Shown: positions 7,371-14,057 of the stretch, piece by piece
Position numbering within the stretch: position 1 is the stretch's first letter
How the letters are laid out: each line of letters begins with the position of its first letter
Origin: Acidobacteriota bacterium
GTDB taxonomy: Bacteria; Acidobacteriota; Terriglobia; Terriglobales; Acidobacteriaceae
Direction of reading: 5' to 3'
NCBI GenBank assembly: GCA_021779695.1
Contig: JAJYAE010000087.1
Span: forward strand, 1-14,147
Length of the DNA: 14,147 nt
The notes under the pieces: model-generated
The model's database searches: none
The model's input: only the letters and a program-made list of their open reading frames with translations
Told to the model about the DNA's origin: nothing
Made by a program: the position numbers and the translations under genes

Positions 7371-7725
7371 AGCACTTGTGATCACATCACTGCTCTGGGA
7401 TGTGTGGGTCTGTCGTCAAGACCAAGCATGTGCGAGTCTGCTGGAGAAGCGTGGCAGGTGCAAGCGCGTTTTGTCGCCTGCACACCCAGCGTAAGCAATG
7501 CATGCCAGTCGTGTACGAACTCCTCCACGGCAATTCCTGCAACTCGTGCTTCCGTTTGCGACCTGGTCTTTCTTCGCCCTGCTCGCGGTAAACAGAATCG
7601 GGATATCGCCCCAATGAATCCGTCAGATCCTCGGTCGACATTTGACGATGCAAAACAAACTCCGAATATCGCCTTCTTCTATTTCGCTCTACGTCAGAGC
7701 ATGGCTTCCTTCCCATGCTGGAGGC
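7371..7725. other. convergent intergenic region, nothing recognised
   Basis: This 355-bp gap lies between two convergent genes. Open frames of about 110 codons exist on both strands (7404-7745 plus, 7387-7716 minus), but neither has a ribosome site or domain and they overlap each other. A perfect palindrome TGTGATCACA lies at 7378-7387. An imperfect hairpin (GTGGCAGG pairing with CCTGC-A-CAC around 7450-7492) could aid termination but has no T tract. Confidence 0.4.
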
Positions 7726-8835
7726 TCACACGCACTTCGCGCTGAAAGTCTTATCTTCCTTCGTTGACGGCTTGTGTCCGTCGATTATCAGGAACACATC
7801 AAGGTAGGCGCTGCGGATTCGATCAATCACAAAGCCTGCATCCCGAACCGTCCCGACTGTTTCCCGGTTTACATCTGAGCCGAGGAACCGCATGGCGAGG
7901 TTCATCATGTCCTGTTCAAATGCAATCAGGGGGTTGCCGCTCCGTACGTGCTCCAACATGAGAAGCCTGCCTCCAGGCCTCAACACTCGATGCAATTCCG
8001 AAAGCCCTTGGCCGGGATTAGGCACACTGCAGAACGTGGACGCGGTCGCTACTGTGTCAAAGGACGCCTCTTGAAACGGCAGCTTCTGTACATCGGCTTC
8101 CATCAACTGTATCGTCCCATCATAAGACTGAGCGCGGCTCTGCGCACGGTGCAACGCCTCGACATTCACGTCGATTGCGACGATGTTGCGGTGCGGTGGA
8201 AAGTTCGCAAAGTTCAGCCCCGATCCGGCGGCGACAAACAATACCGATTCGCCCATATTGGCAAAGAGTATCCTTTGGGCAAAAGCCCGCCTCCGAGCCC
8301 CAGCAATTTCCTGCAAGTCATAAAGCCATGAAGGTTTTCGAAAAGTGAAGCCAGGCGGGTTAACTTTTCGGCTTGATCGGCGAAACGAAAGCTCCTCTAT
8401 CGGCACACGCCGAAACCAAGCGTCGAGCATTACAAACGCAATGCTGATAGCCAGACCAGACGCTGCGCCCAAGGCAAACATCAGATCGCGATTGGGTAAC
8501 GGCAGGTAGGCAACAATCATCGCTCCCATTCCAATGAACCCGCCAGGGATCATCGCCTCCATTGAGCCGATCAGATTGCCAATGAAAAACGACAGGACGG
8601 ACTGCAGAATCATCACAATGGACATGGAGGTCAGGAACGACCACCAGAAAGGCCAGTTGCCCGGGATCAAGTATTCGTGGAATCCAACAACCAGGACGCC
8701 GAGAAGCGTTCCAAATAGAGCGTCAAGCACCCAAAACATTATCGAGTTCCATCGATAGCTGTGACATCGGCCGATTCCATCGGTTGAAGAACCGCAATTT
8801 CGGCAATCGGGTTGTACTGCGGCGCTACAGCTCAT
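7726..8835 (-). CDS. membrane-anchored class I methyltransferase (UbiE/PmtA/TMT1-like) with N-terminal Cys motif
   Basis: A 369-residue protein starting at the ATG ending at 8835. An AGAGGAG ribosome site lies about 10 bases upstream, better spaced than for the TTG at 8844. The N-terminus carries four cysteines (C3, C11, C14, C24; CRNCG looks like half of a metal knuckle). Residues about 30-143 hold three or four membrane helices. The C-terminal half is a SAM-dependent methyltransferase: motif I LFVAAGSGLNF (199-209), acidic D222 in VAIDVN, EADVQKLPFQEASFD (246-260), then RVLRPGGRLLMLEHVRSG (283-300). The LEHVRS signature and order of motifs resemble phosphatidylethanolamine/thiol methyltransferases and UbiE-type enzymes. 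The leading GxGxG is AAGSG, slightly off consensus. Substrate unknown; a membrane lipid, quinone or hydrophobic thiol is plausible. It is transcribed toward the 6603 gene. Confidence 0.75.
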   Translation of the reverse strand: MSCSAAVQPDCRNCGSSTDGIGRCHSYRWNSIMFWVLDALFGTLLGVLVVGFHEYLIPGNWPFWWSFLTSMSIVMILQSVLSFFIGNLIGSMEAMIPGGFIGMGAMIVAYLPLPNRDLMFALGAASGLAISIAFVMLDAWFRRVPIEELSFRRSSRKVNPPGFTFRKPSWLYDLQEIAGARRRAFAQRILFANMGESVLFVAAGSGLNFANFPPHRNIVAIDVNVEALHRAQSRAQSYDGTIQLMEADVQKLPFQEASFDTVATASTFCSVPNPGQGLSELHRVLRPGGRLLMLEHVRSGNPLIAFEQDMMNLAMRFLGSDVNRETVGTVRDAGFVIDRIRSAYLDVFLIIDGHKPSTKEDKTFSAKCV

Positions 8836-8961
8836 ATGTGACAATCTCCTCTTTCAATCCTTCAACGTAGCTGCACGTACCGTTCCATTCACAACCTTGG
8901 ACGATGGACATAAATGAGACCGTACACATGGCACCGGCTCCTGTGCGACCCGGGTTCTCTG

Positions 8962-9215
8962 CTCCAAATGGTCCAGCCACTGGACGGAATCAGGCAACCC
9001 GGCGTGTTGTCCGATGACTGTCTGTGTCTCACGTCCAGGAAAGAACGGCGTCTCAATCGCCGCCAAAACCAGTGCTGGAGCCTACATCGCGCTTTGGCCT
9101 CATCGAATTCGTAAGGTCTCTAACGGAGGATAAGATTTGGCGCAATACTTGCTTCTCCGTGGGACATGAAGGCGGTACGGGGGTGACGGAGATGCTCCTT
9201 GGAAAACGAGTATCG
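8962..9215 (+). repeat. diverged repeat copy 1, lacking the DUF302 gene present in copy 2
   Basis: Part A (8962-9163) is collinear, with no net gap, with 11929-12130; its ends are well conserved (45 of 55 bases in the first block, 28 of 32 in the last) and its middle is weaker. Part B (9168-9215) matches 12584-12631 at 43 of 48 bases. In copy 2 these parts are separated by about 449 extra bases containing a DUF302 gene. Part B keeps that gene's last codons (KAVRG then TGA at 9184-9186), so copy 1 looks like an internal-deletion relic. No intact gene is called between 8836 and 9292. Confidence 0.75.
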
Positions 9216-9292
9216 GCCCGGTCGCCGAACCAAGCGCTGAATAATTAAGCTCAATTGGGTTTGTCTAAAGCTGAGGAGGCTTTCCGTCGTTC

Positions 9293-10825
9293 ATGTCTAG
9301 ACTGTTTCGTGTTAAACCCATGTCGTTGCTCTCAGCCGAAGCGAGCGAAGAGGGCGAACATACGCTCAGGCGCTCGCTGGGCGCGTTGAACCTGATTACT
9401 CTGGGCATCGGCGCCGTGATCGGCGCGGGCATCTTTGTGCTGACGGGGCAGGCGGCGGCGCGGTATGCTGGGCCGGCTGTGGCGCTGAGCTTCGTGCTGG
9501 CCGGCATCACGTGCGCGTTCGCCGGGCTGTGCTATGCGGAGTTTGCGTCGATCATCCCGATTGCGGGATCGGCGTACACATACGGTTATGCGACGCTGGG
9601 CGAATTGGTGGCGTGGATCATCGGCTGGGACCTGGTGCTGGAGTATGCGTTTGCCGCGGCGACGGTGGCCTCGGGGTGGTCGGGGTATTTCAATAGCCTG
9701 CTTCAGCAATGGGGAATCTACATCCCACCGCAGATGACGGCGACGACGGGAACGCCGCTGGTGTTTTACCAGCATCAGTGGCTGCCGGTGATGTCCCTGC
9801 CGCCGGGCGTGAGCGCGACGGGACTGCCACATGCCACCGGCGTGTTCAACCTGATTGCCATGGTGGCGGTGCTGGCGATTACGGCCATCCTGGTGATCGG
9901 CATCAAGGAGTCGGCCAACCTCAACTCCGCTATCGTGATCGTGAAGCTCGCGATCATAGCGATCTTCCTGGCGGTGGGCAGCTGGTTCCTGTTTAAGCAT
10001 CCTGCGGTGGCGCGAGCAAACTGGCATCCGTTCATTCCGCCGTCGGATGGGCACGGCAACTTCGGTTGGGGTGGCATCCCCAAGGGCGCATCGCGGGTCT
10101 TCTTTGCGTATATCGGATTCGACGCGGTGTCGACGGCGGCGCAAGAGGCGAAGAAGCCGCAGCGCGATATGCCCATTGGCATTCTCGGATCGTTGGCGAT
10201 CTGCACCGTGCTGTACATCCTTGTCTCGATGGTGCTGACGGGGCTGGTGAGCTACAAGACGTTGAACGTGGGCGCGCCGGTGGCGCTGGGCATTGACGCG
10301 ACCGGCGTAAGTTGGGGATCGATGCTGGTGAAGATCGGCGCCATCTTCGGGCTGGCCACAGTGATGCTGGTAATGCTGCTGGGGCAGTCCCGCGTGTTCT
10401 ATTCGATGTCGAAGGACGGGCTGGTGTGGAAGTGGGCTTCGGCCATTCATCCGAAGTTCCGCACGCCGTGGATCACGACGATTGTGTTCGGCCTGTTCGC
10501 GGCGCTTGCGCCGGCGTTTCTGCCCATTGACCGACTGGCCGATCTGGTGAACATCGGGACGCTGCTGGCGTTCGCGATTGTGAGCGCAGGCGTATGGGTG
10601 CTACGGGTGCGGCATCCCGACTTGCACCGGCCGTTCAAGACGCCGCTGGTTCCGCTGGTGCCGTTCCTGGGAATTGTGTCGGCGTTGTACCTGATGACGC
10701 AGTTGGCGCTGATTACGTGGGTGGTGATGATCAGCTGGCTGGTTATAGGGCTGATGATCTACTTCGGCTACTCGCTGAAGCACAGCAAGGTACAGAAGCT
10801 CGCGACCGTCGCTGAGGCCGACTGA
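9293..10825 (+). CDS. APC-superfamily amino acid permease, cationic amino acid transporter (CAT) type
   Basis: A 510-residue inner-membrane transporter with about 12 hydrophobic helices. The motif GIGAVIGAGIFVLTG (residues 38-52) is the broken first helix that binds the amino acid backbone in APC transporters. SFVLAGITCAFAGLCYAEFAS and FFAYIGFDAVSTAAQEAKKPQRDMPIGI are hallmarks of the CAT/YfnA branch. Length fits bacterial CAT members. A strong GAGGAGG site precedes ATG 9293 but is spaced about 13 bases away, longer than usual; the second Met (9320) has no better site. Codons are far richer in GCG, CTG and GTG than in neighbouring genes, so it looks like a core chromosomal gene beside an island, or one of different origin. 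Relic DNA flanks it on both sides. Transport direction and substrate (Lys/Arg or broad neutral amino acids) cannot be told. Confidence 0.88.
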   Translation: MSRLFRVKPMSLLSAEASEEGEHTLRRSLGALNLITLGIGAVIGAGIFVLTGQAAARYAGPAVALSFVLAGITCAFAGLCYAEFASIIPIAGSAYTYGYATLGELVAWIIGWDLVLEYAFAAATVASGWSGYFNSLLQQWGIYIPPQMTATTGTPLVFYQHQWLPVMSLPPGVSATGLPHATGVFNLIAMVAVLAITAILVIGIKESANLNSAIVIVKLAIIAIFLAVGSWFLFKHPAVARANWHPFIPPSDGHGNFGWGGIPKGASRVFFAYIGFDAVSTAAQEAKKPQRDMPIGILGSLAICTVLYILVSMVLTGLVSYKTLNVGAPVALGIDATGVSWGSMLVKIGAIFGLATVMLVMLLGQSRVFYSMSKDGLVWKWASAIHPKFRTPWITTIVFGLFAALAPAFLPIDRLADLVNIGTLLAFAIVSAGVWVLRVRHPDLHRPFKTPLVPLVPFLGIVSALYLMTQLALITWVVMISWLVIGLMIYFGYSLKHSKVQKLATVAEAD

Positions 10826-11039
10826 GGAAATCGCCAGAGAGAAAAGCACGAAAAGCGCCTCCCATGCAGAAGATCGCCCTTGCGGAACGGGACGAAGGGA
10901 GGAGGTGTTTGATCCACTTCACGAATCTCATTGCGTTCTGGAATTGCGCCGTTTCCAGCAGCTTTGAATTCATGCCATTGGCGTTCGCCCTCGCCAATCA
11001 AGTCCTCTAGCCGCTGGCGGATTAGAGAGTCTCCCGATC
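10826..11039. other. region after the permease, possible unrecognised coding fragment on the minus strand
   Basis: A minus-strand frame through about 11030-10800 reads LIRQRLEDLIGEGERQWHEF and then continues into the antisense of the permease end. The first part looks protein-like, but has no start or domain I can name. It directly abuts the IS5-type relic, so it may be a scrap of another gene. No terminator with a T tract was seen after the permease. Confidence 0.3.
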
Positions 11040-11499
11040 AACGCAAGCTGGCACTTGGCAGGTTAAGCGCTTTGGACGGATACGGCGAGAGAAAAACTGT
11101 TGTCGGCGGCAACAGCGACAATCTTTGCGCGCTTTTCGTAGCGGGTAGGGCGACGGCGAAGCCCCCCTATTTGGGCGCTCGCAAAAGTAGCGTCCACGAA
11201 CCCTTCGTCAAGATTCAGTTTGCCTTGCTCGTGCAGGCGCGCGGCCAGCGGCTTCAGATGTTGTTCCAGCTTTCCGCTTCGCACCTAGCTCTGAAATCGG
11301 CGGCGGCAGGTCTGGTATGTTCGGCACTCCTCCGAGAATTCGCGCCATTACGCGCCGATTCCCAGCACCCACAACACCCATTGAGAAAAGCGCGCGTGTC
11401 GTGTCACGGACGCCCCCGGTTGTCTGCACGTTGCGCGGGTCGCAATACTATCGCCACAACTGCCCACGGCTTGTCGTTCTGTTCCCAGCGACCTGCCAT
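11040..11499 (-). pseudogene. IS5-family transposase relic (N-terminal part, frameshifted, several stops)
   Basis: Reading the minus strand from ATG at 11499 gives MAGRWEQNDKPWAVV, then RADNRGRP, TGA at 11406-11404, and HDTRAFLNG. A one-base loss near 11380 then shifts the frame to WVLWVLGIGA, TAA (11350-11348), WREFSEE...TYQTCRRRFQS, TAG (11287-11285), VRSGKLEQHLKPLAARLHEQGKLNLDEGFVDATFASA...KIVAVAADNSFSLAVSVQSA, TAA (11065-11063), PAKCQL. This is the familiar N-terminal DNA-binding region and first catalytic Asp (FVDATFA) of IS5-group transposases. The C-terminal catalytic half is missing. One frameshift plus four stops mean it is long dead. Terminal inverted repeats were not found. The neighbour is another transposase relic in the opposite direction. 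Confidence 0.8.
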
Positions 11500-11571
11500 C
11501 GGTGCGTTCAAAGATACACAGAGCATCTCCAGTAGGACACCAATCGGTGCCTCGACGGTTTATGAGACTGG

Positions 11572-11872
11572 TTGACTGGTTCTAATAAAATCGAGGCTTC
11601 CACGTCCTGTGACTTCGAAGTGCGACACGTGATGGCCTACGGCGGGCCGCTCCCGATAACTACGATGCTGGAGGAGTTTGGCTTCAGGCAGTTCGTCGTG
11701 GAAACGCTGAAGATCAGGCTGCAGATTCACTCGATTTCGGTATTCCCATTCATTTTAGGATCGTGATGGCCTGACACGTGGGACTGTCGCGGCTGCTTCA
11801 TCTGCACTTTTGTGAAGCGCGAACCGACGCCGACCGGCATTCTGCAGTTGGCTGAACTTCAGCCACGATGAG
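11572..11872 (+). pseudogene. IS1380-family transposase relic (N-terminal fragment)
   Basis: The frame from TTG 11572 reads MTGSNKIEAS, FEVRHVMAYGGPLPITTMLEEFGFRQFVVETL and then FPFILGS before TGA at 11764. This resembles the N-terminus of IS1380-type transposases (EAS...FEVRDVMASGGPLPITTMLEEFGF). Homology continues in another frame: HVGLSRLLHLHF after an in-frame TGA, then FVKREPTPTGILQLAEL after a further shift, ending by about 11872. At least two frameshifts and a stop are therefore present, and the catalytic DDE region is absent. It borders the second diverged repeat, which begins at 11929. Family assignment rests on remembered pattern, but the match is long. Confidence 0.75.
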
Positions 11873-11928
11873 TGTGCGGTACTCATGGTCTAGAGATTTG
11901 CATGATCAGTCTGGCGTCGGCCTCCCTG

Positions 11929-12631
11929 CGCCAAATGCGCCAGCCAGTGGACGATATCAGGCAATCCGGGATGCTGTCCGATGGCCGCCGGCACCTTATG
12001 CTCGCGGAACACGATGCAGTGAGTGCCTGTCAAAACCCGTCCAGAAGCGTACATCCGTGCACCGGCCTCACACAGTTGGTGAGTTTTTGGCCGAGAAGAA
12101 GATTTGGCACAGCACTTGCTTCTCCATGGGCAGGGGCAGCCGAATGACTATCATCGCACCGCCGGAAAACGTCATCGCCGTTCAGACGGAAGTTGGCTTT
12201 GAACGCACTCTCGGGTTGTTGCGCATCGAGCTGCCCCGCCATGAGTTTCGGATTCTTGGGGAAGTGGATTTCAGCCGTGAACTGGAGAGTCTCATTGGGT
12301 TGGCGACATCACGGTATGTGGTTCTGATGGTGTGGCATCCATTCTCGGCCTATCAGGCGCTCCTCAGCGATCCCAACGGAGGACTGATGGTTCCGTTTAG
12401 CCTGGCGGTGTATCAGAATGGCGATGTCACAACCGTGTCGGTTCTCAAGCAGCCGTCACTGATACCGGAGGCATCGCTAGGGATTCGTGCACTTGGCCAG
12501 GAGCTGAATCGTCGGATGCGCAGGGTCATGCTGGAGCTTGGGATCTGTGAACGGCCGCGGGACCACCATAGCGTGGAGCATAGGAAGGCGGTACGGGGAT
12601 GATGGAGATGCCGCGTGGAAAACGAGTATCG
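11929..12631 (+). repeat. diverged repeat copy 2, with the DUF302 gene inside
   Basis: Segments 11929-12130 and 12584-12631 match copy 1 at 8962-9163 and 9168-9215. The intervening roughly 450 bp, holding the DUF302 gene, has no counterpart in copy 1. The first segment also has a minus-strand open stretch reading GQHPGLPDIVHWLAHLAQ; copy 1 gives GQHAGLPDSVQWLDHLEQ. This could be residual coding on that strand. Confidence 0.7.
12144..12602 (+). CDS. DUF302-family protein
   Basis: A 152-residue soluble protein. Residues about 15-120 follow the DUF302 pattern: FERTLGLLRIELPRHEFRILGEVDF, then YVVLMVWHPFSAYQALLSDP at the place of the family's ILGxCNPxxAxxAL, then NGGLMVPFSLAVYQNGDVTTVSVL. The usual Cys-Asn of the family's CNP motif is replaced by Trp-His, so any ligand or metal site there would differ. 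DUF302 has no settled biochemical role; members often sit near redox and metal genes. ATG 12144 has only a weak site (AGGGGC); ATG 12126 would add six residues. Its stop overlaps a possible small frame at 12599. The upstream 200 bp and the last codons are duplicated at 8962-9215, where the gene body has been lost. Confidence 0.72.
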   Translation: MTIIAPPENVIAVQTEVGFERTLGLLRIELPRHEFRILGEVDFSRELESLIGLATSRYVVLMVWHPFSAYQALLSDPNGGLMVPFSLAVYQNGDVTTVSVLKQPSLIPEASLGIRALGQELNRRMRRVMLELGICERPRDHHSVEHRKAVRG

Positions 12632-12796
12632 ACCTTCTTTGCCTTCTGGAAGCGTGTGCTTCGACCGACGGTTGTTGCGCCACTCCGTCGCGATGACGAA
12701 ATAGTAGAGGAAGATCCTTGGGGTAGACACGGTTGCTGCTCTGAACCCCGCGATTGCGACTACGGCGTTCCTCCACGTCAGCTTGGGAGATGGTAA
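12599..12796 (+). CDS. possible small hypothetical protein overlapping the DUF302 stop
   Basis: A 65-codon frame whose ATG overlaps the DUF302 stop (ATGA arrangement). It begins MMEMPRGKRVS; copy 1 of the repeat keeps the same frame (TEMLLGKRVS) before diverging. The rest is charged with two adjacent cysteines (GCC) and no recognisable domain. Translational coupling makes it possible, but there is little coding evidence and it may be just intergenic DNA. Confidence 0.25.
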   Translation: MMEMPRGKRVSTFFAFWKRVLRPTVVAPLRRDDEIVEEDPWGRHGCCSEPRDCDYGVPPRQLGRW

Positions 12797-12855
12797 TGAT
12801 CGGTGGTTTCGTACTTGGAACATCAGGGATCTCGAAGGGGAGCAAGACAAGCGCA

Positions 12856-13422
12856 ATGAATAAACCGTATGCACTGATAGCTGGGGCTGTTCTAATCATT
12901 GCCGCTTACCCGATGCTGGCTCAACATCAACATGGCGGTGGCCCCTCGGGTAGCGGCGGACCTATTCCTGGTTACGGCGGAGCCATGAATGATTTTCAAA
13001 GAGCTATCGCTGTCCAGGCGAGCAACGAGCAGTCGGCGCAGTTGCGTTCGTGGACTCAGAGAACGGCCACTATGAATCGGGAACTAGAGGACATCCGTCA
13101 AGGATCGGAATCGCGCAGGTCCGGAGACGTCTCAGACGAGATCGATATGTTCAAGACGGCACTTGTGACCGACAATCTGGACCGTCACGAATTCCTCGTG
13201 AGTCTTTCCGGCGCGCAACATTCCAGACTCAGGAAGCCGGTGCGGGGACTCGACAGAATCAACAATGCGATGGCGAAAGCGCTCTCCGCAATTACCGAGA
13301 GCTCCGGACAGACCCAGAATACAAAGCTGCTCTTCAAGGGACTCGAAAGAGCGAAGAAAGCGATCGAGGACGAGCAATATGAGCAGCAAAAGTTCGTGCG
13401 CGAAATGGGAGTGACGGTGTAG
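12856..13422 (+). CDS. exported helical protein of unknown function
   Basis: A 188-residue protein from ATG 12856, chosen because it gives a proper signal peptide (MNKPYALIAGAVLIIAAYPMLAQ, cut near residue 22). The frame stays open upstream to 12754, with ATGs at 12790 and 12796 that would add a long N-region. Mature protein: a His/Gly-rich linker (HQHGGGPSGSGGP), then about 150 residues of charged, mostly alpha-helical sequence (DFQRAIAVQASNEQ..., KLLFKGLERAKKAIEDEQYEQQ) suited to a helical bundle or coiled coil. The shape recalls small periplasmic chaperone-like or metal-sensing helical proteins, but no signature motif is visible and I do not assign a family. It lies between the DUF302 gene and the second Cys-rich gene, which has its own operator. 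Confidence 0.65.
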   Translation: MNKPYALIAGAVLIIAAYPMLAQHQHGGGPSGSGGPIPGYGGAMNDFQRAIAVQASNEQSAQLRSWTQRTATMNRELEDIRQGSESRRSGDVSDEIDMFKTALVTDNLDRHEFLVSLSGAQHSRLRKPVRGLDRINNAMAKALSAITESSGQTQNTKLLFKGLERAKKAIEDEQYEQQKFVREMGVTV

Positions 13423-13435
13423 CGCGCGGAGGGCG

Positions 13436-13453
13436 CCGCGGGCCACGCCGCGG
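13436..13453. terminator. GC-rich hairpin after the helical protein gene, weak terminator candidate
   Basis: CCGCGG (13436-13441) is repeated at 13448-13453 with a 6-base spacer and can form a 6-bp stem 14 bases after the stop codon. No T tract follows, so an intrinsic terminator is uncertain. Confidence 0.25.
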
Positions 13454-13558
13454 ACGAAATCGGCACCACGCATCCAACCGACAATGACGCGGTGGATTGC
13501 CCAGACTCCTTAATGTGTGGCCCGCGTAGCCCTTGTCCCTTATTCTCTTCGATTGGTA

Positions 13559-13575
13559 ACTGGATCGGTTCCAGT
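13559..13575. repeat. short inverted repeat upstream of the second operator
   Basis: ACTGGA-TCGGT-TCCAGT is a perfect 6-bp stem with a 5-base loop, 28 bp before the CRP/FNR-type site. It may be a second protein-binding site or chance. Confidence 0.3.
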
Positions 13576-13603
13576 CGAAGTCTTGAAGAAAAAGTCTCCA
13601 ACT

Positions 13604-13619
13604 TGTGATTTAGGTCACA
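13604..13619. promoter_or_regulatory. CRP/FNR-type operator upstream of the second Cys-rich gene
   Basis: TGTGA-TTTAGG-TCACA matches the TGTGA-N6-TCACA consensus at all ten defined bases. The centre is 47-48 bp before ATG 13659. The right half with its flank, AGGTCACAGACC, is identical to that at 811-826. CATTCT at 13641-13646 would be the -10 element if the site is centred at -41.5, putting transcription start near 13653. Confidence 0.72.
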
Positions 13620-13658
13620 GACCGGAACGGAAAGGATTGGCATTCTCAGTACACTGGC

Positions 13659-14057
13659 ATGAGATTCTTCTCCAAGGTCGTCACGACGATGCTCCTCGCA
13701 GTCTTGGGAGTCGGGCCTTTGCCGCTGTATGCGGCGACGCCGTGCCAGGTCCAGGCGAAGTCTTCGATGTGCTGCGCGGCGGGATGCCCGATGACGACGG
13801 CAATGAAGAAGGCCAGTGCTCAATCTCGGATCGAGTCCGGCACTTCGACGAAATGCGGCTGCCAGGTATCTCCGGGTGCGCCTGCATTGGTTGCGATTGC
13901 GCCAGCGACGCGAGAATCGAGCGCTGTGACGCTTGTGGACAACCCGCTTGCCGGTTTTGCGTCCATCGTGGCGATTCGCGTGGAAGAAAGCTATATCCCG
14001 CCCGACCGGGAGTCGTTCAGACACTCCCAGTCCGTCCTTTGCACCTTCCAAATCTGA
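13659..14057 (+). CDS. small exported Cys-rich protein, paralogue of the gene at 867
   Basis: A 132-residue protein with a signal peptide (about residues 1-26, MRFFSKVV...LPLYAA). The mature part has C29, the motif MCCAAGCPM at residues 37-45, a Cys pair CGC at 66-68 and a terminal LCTFQI. Spacing of all cysteines closely follows the 867-1259 protein, while the region between residues 70 and 120 has diverged. The CC-xxx-CPM plus Cys/Met content suggests soft-metal binding or disulfide chemistry outside the cytoplasm, which is inference. There is no Shine-Dalgarno within 15 bases of the ATG; the nearest purine run (AAAGGA, 13631-13636) is 22 bases away. The perfect CRP/FNR-type site 40 bp upstream suggests regulation together with its paralogue. 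Confidence 0.7.
   Translation: MRFFSKVVTTMLLAVLGVGPLPLYAATPCQVQAKSSMCCAAGCPMTTAMKKASAQSRIESGTSTKCGCQVSPGAPALVAIAPATRESSAVTLVDNPLAGFASIVAIRVEESYIPPDRESFRHSQSVLCTFQI

Noticed and set aside
7378..7387. Perfect palindrome TGTGATCACA after the methyltransferase gene
   Set aside because: The half-sites match CRP but the 6-bp spacer is absent, and it lies between convergent genes with no promoter to control.
7387..7745. Overlapping open frames of about 110 codons on both strands
   Set aside because: No start signals or family resemblance on either strand; a PilZ-type or zinc-ribbon reading was considered but not supported.
9332..10450. Minus-strand open frame of 372 codons opposite the permease
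   Set aside because: Its product is extremely rich in Arg, His and Gln, as expected of the shadow of a GC-rich membrane-protein gene.
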